A stretch of 47,472 bases of DNA, taken from contig CABYJX010000011.1 in assembly GCA_902519405.1 (NCBI GenBank), positions 1 through 47,472 of the forward strand, given 5' to 3'. Shown piece after piece: positions 19,501 to 26,489 of this stretch. This DNA comes from an uncultured Gammaproteobacteria bacterium (GTDB taxonomy: Bacteria > Pseudomonadota > Gammaproteobacteria > Pseudomonadales > Halieaceae). Under the pieces are notes generated by a model. The model made no database searches and was not told where the DNA came from. It was given only the letters and a program-made list of their open reading frames with translations. Numbering within the stretch: the first letter of the stretch is position 1; each line of letters begins with the position of its first letter. Both the position numbers and the translations under genes were made by a program.

Positions 19501-20894
19501 TAGGGCCTGATTACCTTGAACCAATCTCCGGTCCTAGGCTCTCCTCGAGGATATATCCCATTAATTAATCTGTGGGTGGCTTCAGCTTCTGGGATGGGAC
19601 TTTTCGCTGCCAGACTTCCAACAGTCTGACCACGAGGTACTCGAATATACCTAACATATAAAGGAGGACCAGTAATCTGCTCTGCCTCAGTCATCGAGCG
19701 AAAGCTCTTAATTATTTTCAGTAGCGTTGGATCATTTTTCTTGATGTCTGTAGCGGTTCCTTCAAACAAATAGGAATAATTTTGATCGATCACTGCTATA
19801 CGCTTGGTCAGATGTTTGTCGGAGATTAGAGCGGTATAACCTTGCAGACCAAACTGTTGGAGACTTTCCTCACTGGATAATTTTCCAGTTGAAAGTTTCT
19901 TTAATGTCTCCTCGGGTTTGATCAAGACATCACGTTTTCGAAGCATTATTCGAAGCACTGCCCCATCTTTGACAGATTCAGCGATCACAGCACCAGAGGT
20001 TTCACTGATACTCCATCCGTCTGGCAGTTCTATCGTAAAGCCAAGACTATTATGGTAATAACGCTGATCTTTACGCTTGCTACTTGCATGATCACCCCAA
20101 GGAAGTTCCTGCATATATTTTCGAAAATCTGTAGTTACATCATTGATCAAAAGTGCTTCATCGGTCTCGACCCGTTTTACAGACTTAATAATTTCTTTTA
20201 GTCTTCGATCGCTACGCGGATGGCTCGCATAAAGCCCATGGTAACTAGCAGGCTTATTGCCAGATAGGCGCTGATGCATCTCAAGATACTTCATAGTCGA
20301 AAGTGCATCGATTATTGCTTCCACATCGTAGCCATTTTTTGCAATATAATTTGCCCCCAGCCGATCAGCCTCCAGTTCACGATTTCGTCCAAAGCTTGCC
20401 CCAACCTCAGCACCGTACATCTGTGCCGCACTAGCCAGATCTCCACTACCAGTTAATATTAATGTTCCAAAGCTCGCGATCTTTTGTATTAGGTTAGAAG
20501 TAGTGCCCTCAGAATGGTGATTAGCGGTAACATGAGCAATCTCGTGACCCACTATTCCTGCTAGTTCAGCTTCAGAATTCAGATAATTAAGAAGCCCTCG
20601 ATTAACGTATATATAACCACCGGGCATAGCAAAGGCATTTATGGTTCCGTCGTCAACGATCCTAAACGTAAAGGATTCTATCCTTTTATAACCACTACTT
20701 GCGACTAGCTTATTGCCTATTTTATCTAAGTATCTTTGTAGTTCAGGGTCTTCATAAAAAAGCCCATTTTTCTCCATTTCCTCAAATTTTTCCTTACCGA
20801 TTTCTTTTAAACCTGATTCAACATTAATCGAGAAGACAGCTAATGCCATAACCGAAATAATTGATAAGACTGATTTGTTTTCACTAAAAGCCAA
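19500..20894 (-). CDS. M48-family metalloprotease, exported
   Basis: A 464-residue peptidase with an N-terminal hydrophobic segment (about 9-26) acting as signal peptide or anchor. The gluzincin motif HEIAH is at 117-121 and the third zinc ligand is expected at E173 in ELEAD. The layout resembles BepA-like envelope proteases that process outer-membrane proteins, with an extra C-terminal half (about 270-464) of unknown role ending in GDWFKVIRP. The start is a TTG with AGGA about 13 bases upstream, 3 bases after the previous stop. It is the last large gene of the minus-strand envelope cluster, so it may process or quality-control the cluster's lipoproteins or outer-membrane partners. Confidence 0.86.
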   Translation of the reverse strand: MAFSENKSVLSIISVMALAVFSINVESGLKEIGKEKFEEMEKNGLFYEDPELQRYLDKIGNKLVASSGYKRIESFTFRIVDDGTINAFAMPGGYIYVNRGLLNYLNSEAELAGIVGHEIAHVTANHHSEGTTSNLIQKIASFGTLILTGSGDLASAAQMYGAEVGASFGRNRELEADRLGANYIAKNGYDVEAIIDALSTMKYLEMHQRLSGNKPASYHGLYASHPRSDRRLKEIIKSVKRVETDEALLINDVTTDFRKYMQELPWGDHASSKRKDQRYYHNSLGFTIELPDGWSISETSGAVIAESVKDGAVLRIMLRKRDVLIKPEETLKKLSTGKLSSEESLQQFGLQGYTALISDKHLTKRIAVIDQNYSYLFEGTATDIKKNDPTLLKIIKSFRSMTEAEQITGPPLYVRYIRVPRGQTVGSLAAKSPIPEAEATHRLINGIYPRGEPRTGDWFKVIRP

Positions 20895-20897
20895 GAC

Positions 20898-21548
20898 TTA
20901 GAATTTTCCTGATAAAAACTCGAGAAGTTGATCGCCGATCCCATCACATGCGGCACCCTTGACCGGTGCGTGTATCGGGAGTGGTATGAATATTGATGGC
21001 ATATAGGTTTGACCGCTGCTCTCTGTATTGACCTTCCCTACTTCTGCAAGTGCAGTAAAATCCCAGATAGTTGCTTCATAGTTAGCCTCGTTTCCCCAGG
21101 TCGCAAATCCGAAGCAGCCATGCAAACTGCAAGATAGACTCCCATCACTCCCCGTATTCTTAGTACTGCCATCTATCCAAATCATATAAGCAAGGTCAAG
21201 AGATTCAAGTTTCTGCAGCAATACTCGTTCTTGAGCGAAGCGCTGAAGGTTTTCCGGTTCGAGTGGCGCTGTTCTTGGCTCAAACCATGGATATAGATTA
21301 TCTAAAAAATAACTTTCAGGGATTATTGTTATTGTCGGATCTTTCCTCATGATGTGGGAGCCCACGCACTGCACAAAATCCGGTTCGGTAGCATAATCAC
21401 TACCATGTCGGCGGCCTAGAATTACTGCTGTGTCCTCACCAATACCAATTTGTGGCTCGTTAAATACCATTTCATCGACTCTTGACGTGACACAGCCACC
21501 TAAAATATTGATCGATAGGAGTAAGGGCATCAATATTCTAATATTCAT
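20898..21548 (-). CDS. Lipoprotein of unknown function (envelope cluster)
   Basis: A 216-residue predicted lipoprotein; the signal peptide ends in NILGGC (lipidated C19). The mature protein carries further cysteines, including CSLHGC and a late AACDG, which could form disulfides. I recognise no family. The sequence looks like a compact alpha/beta periplasmic domain with a glycine-rich central segment. Its ATG overlaps the stop of the upstream lipoprotein gene (ATGA, 4 bases), and 3 bases separate its stop from the M48 gene, so it is firmly part of the operon. Confidence 0.7.
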   Translation of the reverse strand: MNIRILMPLLLSINILGGCVTSRVDEMVFNEPQIGIGEDTAVILGRRHGSDYATEPDFVQCVGSHIMRKDPTITIIPESYFLDNLYPWFEPRTAPLEPENLQRFAQERVLLQKLESLDLAYMIWIDGSTKNTGSDGSLSCSLHGCFGFATWGNEANYEATIWDFTALAEVGKVNTESSGQTYMPSIFIPLPIHAPVKGAACDGIGDQLLEFLSGKF

Positions 21549-22258
21549 TGGCTTACCTCATTAGACTTCGGTTGTGAAAATGTGTTCTCTTCTGAGTCAC
21601 TTTCTTGAGAAGTTAGCCCCTCTAACCAAAGAGAAACAGGCTCGGTACGTCGAAAAGTTGTGACAAAGTGCGCACCTGCGTCCCTTAGAGCCATGATAGC
21701 GGCTAAATTAATTGCATCTTCTTTTGATTGACCGCCTTCAATACCCATCACAAGGTTCTGTGGGGTTTTTCCATAAGCGGTCATTTCCCAATCACCAAGT
21801 GGCTCGCCTAGGACGTTGACTAACTCGAACCGATAGCGCATCCAGATTTCATAAACCTTTACCTGCGTGTGTGAGGGTATGGCATATTGAAGCTCCTCGA
21901 TATGCGGAATAATGACCATGCTCACCGTTTTTGCCGGGCTCTCCCGGGAAGGTCTTTCCGAAAGGGTAAGTGTCTCTGAAAAAACTCCAGAAAAAATCAT
22001 ATCCCAAAGCTTTATCTGCGCTTCCCCAGTCTTGATGTGCCAGTCAGATTGACCCCTAGACTTTGCCTCATCGAAAATTTCGTGCGACTTGAATTCGGCT
22101 TCATAATAAACACCCACTGTTTGATTAATTTTTTCTGTCAATGGTGTAGGGAATTCTCCTTGGACAACTACTTGCTTACTCCCGCAGCTTGACAAGAACA
22201 AACTTGTCAGGACAACTAGGTAAGGTATCAAATTTCTACAAACCGACAAAAGCGCCAT
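21545..22258 (-). CDS. Lipoprotein of unknown function (envelope cluster)
   Basis: A 237-residue predicted lipoprotein with lipobox LFLSSC (C25). The mature part has segments such as QVKVYEIWMRYRFEL and GDWEMTAYGKTP, suggestive of an alternating beta-strand fold seen in periplasmic lipoproteins that dock on transporters or secretin-type complexes; this is an impression, not a domain match. The last 25 residues are polar and probably disordered. The start lies 23 bases inside the upstream vWA gene, and the stop overlaps the next lipoprotein gene, indicating translational coupling on both sides. Confidence 0.68.
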   Translation of the reverse strand: MALLSVCRNLIPYLVVLTSLFLSSCGSKQVVVQGEFPTPLTEKINQTVGVYYEAEFKSHEIFDEAKSRGQSDWHIKTGEAQIKLWDMIFSGVFSETLTLSERPSRESPAKTVSMVIIPHIEELQYAIPSHTQVKVYEIWMRYRFELVNVLGEPLGDWEMTAYGKTPQNLVMGIEGGQSKEDAINLAAIMALRDAGAHFVTTFRRTEPVSLWLEGLTSQESDSEENTFSQPKSNEVSQ

Positions 22259-23234
22259 CGTTAAGTCCTGTTAGTGGTCGAGCAAGTCTTGCGAAGCACT
22301 CTGACATAAGACGTCCCTCGGGACCGCCATAAGTACGCATACCGATAGCGTTTATTTTGGTTATTTTTATGCCATCTATCCCTTTGCGATTTCTTTTGGT
22401 TATTCCTCTTACTAGTGATGTTGGATTCTGACATTTTGAAATCCCCGCCCGGAAATCATCTCCTATGAGGAAAATGCTACCCGGAAAATCTGTTTTGTCG
22501 ATGAGATCAACAGCTTTAATCAGCCCTTTTGTAGGATTTGACGCATCTGAGGGAAAGCTCTCAAGTCTTTGTTTTATTTTACTTCTATTCACCTGGGAAT
22601 CCTCAATCCAGCCTATCGTCTCAAAAATCAATTGATTCCCATCTGAATCAAAGACCTGCATTCCTCTAGTCTGGGGATGGGCGTCAAGTATCGAAGCAAT
22701 GACTCCAGAGAGCGAGCCATCTTCTTTCCTTGGATTCATTGAACCTGAGAGGTCTACGACAAAAATAATGTAAGGCCTATCAGCATGTATACCTATTACC
22801 AGCTCATTTCTATTATCAGCTATATTTTTAAGTAGATCTTCCTCTAATGTAGTTAGTTCCTCAAGTCGTTGACGCAGCTTTTTATGATTCTCTACAGCTT
22901 GAATATCACTAGTTTTGGGAATTAGTCGACTTGTGCTCTTCAATTTCCCTAAAAGAATATTTTTTGTTTGTTTTAGCTCCAATCTAACCTCAGAGAGAGA
23001 ATCAACTTTCAACTCGGTACGTTGATTGCTAGTCTCTAACTTTAGAAAGGCTTGTTTGAGTTCAATAAGTTCGTTTCGCAAATTCGTAACTAAGGAGTCT
23101 AAGATTTGCGACTCAGCTGTCTTAGTGATCATGAGAAGGAGTATTACTGCGCCAAAACCACAACAAATGACATCTAGAAAAGATACCGAGAATTCTTCTG
23201 GCGTGCGTCTTCTGCTTTTTCGACTTCTAGACAT
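22236..23234 (-). CDS. Membrane-anchored von Willebrand A protein 1 with ExbD/MotB-like N-terminus
   Basis: A 332-residue protein with three parts: a very basic cytoplasmic N-terminus (1-12), one membrane helix (about 15-37) with the motif SFLDVICCGFGAV including Asp21, a coiled-coil stretch (about 40-145), and a von Willebrand A domain (about 153-330). The MIDAS metal motif is DLSGS (D161, S163, S165). By topology the vWA domain lies in the periplasm. A basic tail, one helix with a single Asp, then a periplasmic domain is the architecture of MotB, ExbD and TolR, but with vWA in place of a peptidoglycan- or TonB-interacting domain. A MotA/ExbB-type gene is three genes upstream. The short membrane motif is shared with the second vWA gene. 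Function is unknown. Confidence 0.8.
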   Translation of the reverse strand: MSRSRKSRRRTPEEFSVSFLDVICCGFGAVILLLMITKTAESQILDSLVTNLRNELIELKQAFLKLETSNQRTELKVDSLSEVRLELKQTKNILLGKLKSTSRLIPKTSDIQAVENHKKLRQRLEELTTLEEDLLKNIADNRNELVIGIHADRPYIIFVVDLSGSMNPRKEDGSLSGVIASILDAHPQTRGMQVFDSDGNQLIFETIGWIEDSQVNRSKIKQRLESFPSDASNPTKGLIKAVDLIDKTDFPGSIFLIGDDFRAGISKCQNPTSLVRGITKRNRKGIDGIKITKINAIGMRTYGGPEGRLMSECFARLARPLTGLNDGAFVGL

Positions 23235-23302
23235 CGTTGGGTATCGTCCATGACTGGTTTAATGATTCTTTTTCGGCATCTTCAGCATATGCATAATCCT
23301 CT

Positions 23303-24403
23303 TCAGTATTTTGACCTCCCCCAATTGCGCTCAGGGGCAATGAAACATCCTCCCTTCTCTACCGCTAACTTCCAAAACAGGTAGCTAGCTTTTACGTCTC
23401 CCTCAAAGGGTAGAAGTATTACGTTTAGCGAAGCGAGATCTGGCATGTCTTTTTGTGCTGCTAGGAAATACTTATAGCGATCACTCACAGAAACCTTTTC
23501 ATACCTATCGGAATTTCCTTTCTGATTGGGTAACCCATCCGTGATTATCCAGATAGAATCAGGAACTGGATCCAATTTTTGCAGTGACAGCATGGCATTT
23601 TGTAAATTAGTACCTCCGTGAGGGATGATCGTCTCTATATTTGAGGCTACCACTTCCAATTCAGGCTGATTCTTTGCTTCCAGCCAAGTATCTTCCGTAT
23701 TATCTTTAATTGCTTTGATTTCATCATTAAATATGTATGCTTGATATTTTGTTTGGGTAGAAAAGCTACCTAGGATCCACTGAAGGGATTTAACTGCGGA
23801 GCGCCATTTTGGTGCCTTTAACTGGACACCGTCTATTTCATTCTGAAGTGCATAGACATCAGGAACTGTCGTTTCAAGCATACTGGCGGAGATATCCATT
23901 ACGATAGCGACATGGGAGCCCATCAATTTACATCCACTTAATCGTTGTCTTCCGCCACTGCCCGTAAAATTAAGTGGACTCTCATCTTGCAAGGCTCTAC
24001 TTTTGCTTTCCAGAGTGTTTAAACTTGCTTCTATTTGGATAATTTGTTGGTTAAGACTGGCCAAGTCTTGTTGATTAGGTACTTTTTTAACCGGTTGTGC
24101 ATTCAAAGTGTCCAGAGCAGATAAATCTGATTTAAGTGATTCAATTGATTTCTCTAGGTGCATAATTTCGCTGTTCAATTCGAGGGTTTTTGAATCGAGC
24201 GTTTTGGAACGTTCATTTTCCTTTTCGATGCTAGATTTTAATAGATCCACTTCCAATTGCGACACTTGATTAGAATTAAGAACATCCTCCTTGATGCTAT
24301 GATCAATAATCATGAAAACCAAAACCACCGCCCCAAAACCGCAGGACATAATATCTAGAAAGCTCAGACTGAAAGTAGTAAAGGTGCGATTTTTTCGGGC
24401 CAC
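23303..24403 (-). CDS. Membrane-anchored von Willebrand A protein 2 (probable 3' frameshift)
   Basis: A 366-residue paralogue of the neighbouring vWA protein. It has a basic N-terminus, a membrane helix (about 11-34) with SFLDIMSCGFGAV and Asp17, a long coiled coil (about 45-140) and a vWA domain (about 163-360) with MIDAS DISAS (D170, S172, S174), a downstream GGTN and an ITDG site. Start is a GTG, 3 bases after the preceding stop. The frame ends at 23303, leaving a 68-base gap unlike the rest of this packed operon. Removing one base near the GGGGG run at about 23318-23322 opens a frame that continues with an acidic 20-30-residue tail and stops at 23227, overlapping the next start. So the annotated C-terminus may be wrong or genuinely truncated. 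Confidence 0.8.
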   Translation of the reverse strand: MARKNRTFTTFSLSFLDIMSCGFGAVVLVFMIIDHSIKEDVLNSNQVSQLEVDLLKSSIEKENERSKTLDSKTLELNSEIMHLEKSIESLKSDLSALDTLNAQPVKKVPNQQDLASLNQQIIQIEASLNTLESKSRALQDESPLNFTGSGGRQRLSGCKLMGSHVAIVMDISASMLETTVPDVYALQNEIDGVQLKAPKWRSAVKSLQWILGSFSTQTKYQAYIFNDEIKAIKDNTEDTWLEAKNQPELEVVASNIETIIPHGGTNLQNAMLSLQKLDPVPDSIWIITDGLPNQKGNSDRYEKVSVSDRYKYFLAAQKDMPDLASLNVILLPFEGDVKASYLFWKLAVEKGGCFIAPERNWGRSKY

Positions 24404-24406
24404 AGC

Positions 24407-25633
24407 CTAACTCTCCGACCTAAGGTGTATTAAAACGACCGCTTCGTCATGGAATTGAAGTCGATCGCCTGGTACGAGGGCTCGCCTGGAAATCGGAATA
24501 GAATTACAGGTTAGCTGATCCGCGGGTGAAGCAAACCAATCTTCTTTAATGCAATGCAGTCGAATATTATCGGATATGATTCCGTCTCCCAGAGGATGGG
24601 CAGTGCAATGCTCATCTAGCCAGTGGGTGGGACGTATTTTTCTCGGCAGTTTTTTGCCAATAGTTTTGGAGATTTTTTCTACCGGAGCTGGGGTAGTGGG
24701 TACCGCTTTGATGAGTCTAAGCGAGTTTGGGTCAAGTTTGATTGAGTTTATTAGACATGGTCGTAAATTATCGCTCGAAATGATGTTTGGTATTTGATTG
24801 ATCCCTGGTAGGGTGCCTGCGGGTGTTTCCAGAAGTACGGGCCTTTGATCTAGGTCTTGATGTATCCCTCTCATCCTAATAATTAGTTCATCCGTAATGT
24901 GCTTCACGTCCGCTGAACAAAGCCGTGCTACATGTCCTTGTATTTCACAGCTTGCCTCATCATGTTCAAAGAGTTCCCTAATTATTTTAGGCGTCTGGTC
25001 GTATAACAGTTGGTCGGTGTACGCCTGCTTTCTAGGATCAAAACGAGTTTGACTAATAAAGTTGGCAGCGACTACCGACGCGTAGCGCTCTTTTAAGTGA
25101 AGCAAGCCCATGCCAGGAATCACACTGGAACCAGCAACTGAAAATGAATCGTCACAATAGTTTAATTCAACGATCATCGCCTGATGTAGCTGCAGCTCCA
25201 GATGTAACATAGGGGTGCGAGCGGATACACTTGCTGCCAGAAGAGGACTTCTATGGATTATTCCTAGCGCCATGAATGGACACTGCTCAATGATACCGAG
25301 TAAAAGAGAGAGTTGTTCTTTGCTCATGCTTCCTGAGACGGCAAGCGCGATCTGATTTGATTCAGGTGCACTTTGATAAAGCGATAGCAGGTGCTGATGC
25401 ACCAGATCCGCCGTATGTCTAGCGGGACCAAAAGAAAGTTGAAGCGGCTCTGTACCCAATTGCCACCAAAATTTATTATTAACCTTCCTAGGTTGGGTTC
25501 GGTATTTTTTCTCAGCGGCTTTACCAAATACAAACTCGTTTTCACTATTGAAGACGAAGCCATTACTGTGCATTACCTTTTCTTCATAAAGCAATCTGAT
25601 TGACGTATCCAAAAGATCAAGGACTGTGGCCAC
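24407..25633 (-). CDS. Divergent actin/Hsp70-fold-like protein with possible FHA-like C-terminus
   Basis: A 408-residue soluble protein with no signal peptide or membrane segment. The start is GTG, 5 bases after the channel gene. Residues 1-240 show a pattern like the actin/Hsp70 ATPase fold: an N-terminal strand pair, then QIALAVSGSMSKEQLSLLL followed by a helix and a second strand with LGIIHRSPLLAAS, and a later HLELQLHQAMIVEL strand pair. The usual phosphate-binding glycines are not clear, so it may not hydrolyse ATP. Residues about 340-404 contain ISRRALVPGDRLQF, reminiscent of the end of an FHA domain. Both assignments are tentative pattern readings. As the only large cytoplasmic protein of the cluster, it could be the control or energising component. 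Confidence 0.6.
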   Translation of the reverse strand: MATVLDLLDTSIRLLYEEKVMHSNGFVFNSENEFVFGKAAEKKYRTQPRKVNNKFWWQLGTEPLQLSFGPARHTADLVHQHLLSLYQSAPESNQIALAVSGSMSKEQLSLLLGIIEQCPFMALGIIHRSPLLAASVSARTPMLHLELQLHQAMIVELNYCDDSFSVAGSSVIPGMGLLHLKERYASVVAANFISQTRFDPRKQAYTDQLLYDQTPKIIRELFEHDEASCEIQGHVARLCSADVKHITDELIIRMRGIHQDLDQRPVLLETPAGTLPGINQIPNIISSDNLRPCLINSIKLDPNSLRLIKAVPTTPAPVEKISKTIGKKLPRKIRPTHWLDEHCTAHPLGDGIISDNIRLHCIKEDWFASPADQLTCNSIPISRRALVPGDRLQFHDEAVVLIHLRSES

Positions 25634-25638
25634 AATAG

Positions 25639-26436
25639 TTACTCGTTAGCGAGATGTCTAAGGAGTTGCTGGTCAGCACATCGCTGGCAGTCAAGCACCA
25701 GTCTCTCCTGTGAGAGCTGAAGCTGGTGTAAGCAAAACATTATGATAATACTTAGTATCAGCGCGACAAAGGTACTATTAAATGCCACGCCAAGGCTCGC
25801 GGTTACTCCGGAGATATCTCCTTCTACGGCCTTGTAGGCTTGACCTAAGGCTTCTCCAATTCCCCTCACGGTGCCAATAAATCCAATTGATGGAATTGCC
25901 CATGCAATGTATCGCACCATGGAAAGTTCCGAATCAAGTCTTTCTGCTTCGATATCGCATTGCTCCTTGATGGTATCGGACACGGATTGGACACTTCCTG
26001 TAGTACTAAAGCGTTGTAAAGCCGACAGGAGAGTTCTTACAAGAAGAAATTTCTGTTCTGAATTAGGCAGACCTTCTAACGCTCTGCTATACTCACGTGC
26101 ATCTACAGGAAGTACACTCATCCCCTCGGGTATATCTAACAGTGGCGTATTGGCCATATTTCGTTCAAAAAATGTCTGTCTGCCTTTGAAAGCCATAATT
26201 GCTAGGGCCCAAAGCATTAATATAAGGCATGCCTCTTGTTCAAAATCCCTCACGACAACTGCGAGGCTTCTATTCGGCACTACCTGCTCACCGGCGGCCA
26301 TGAGTGATGCCTGTTGCTGAAGTTCAGCATTGGCGGTGGGGCGTATTATTCCGACATAGGAGCCGTGGACTAAAATGATGATAGTTAAGAGTGCGATTAC
26401 TTGATAGATAAACTCAGAAGATAGCGTCTGCTTCAT
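25639..26436 (-). CDS. MotA/TolQ/ExbB-family proton channel protein
   Basis: A 265-residue inner-membrane protein with four predicted helices (about 9-29, 66-86, 172-194, 212-237) and a large cytoplasmic loop between helices 2 and 3. The final two helices carry the family core: IPSIGFIGTVRGIGEAL, then GVTASLGVAFNSTFVALILSI. In ExbB, TolQ and MotA this forms a pentameric channel around two B-subunit helices that carry an ion-binding aspartate. No ExbD/TolR/MotB gene is in the window, but the two downstream vWA proteins have suitable single helices with one Asp each. Four helices is MotA-like; ExbB and TolQ have three. ATG start with AAGGA nearby. Confidence 0.88.
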   Translation of the reverse strand: MKQTLSSEFIYQVIALLTIIILVHGSYVGIIRPTANAELQQQASLMAAGEQVVPNRSLAVVVRDFEQEACLILMLWALAIMAFKGRQTFFERNMANTPLLDIPEGMSVLPVDAREYSRALEGLPNSEQKFLLVRTLLSALQRFSTTGSVQSVSDTIKEQCDIEAERLDSELSMVRYIAWAIPSIGFIGTVRGIGEALGQAYKAVEGDISGVTASLGVAFNSTFVALILSIIIMFCLHQLQLSQERLVLDCQRCADQQLLRHLANE

Positions 26437-26489
26437 GGTAAATTCCTTTTATAGTTATCCTTTAAGGTAAGGCCTATGATATTCAATGA

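Noticed and set aside
23303-23330. Programmed +1 ribosomal frameshift at the end of the second vWA gene
   Set aside because: No known slippery site with stimulatory elements is visible; an indel in the G run is simpler.
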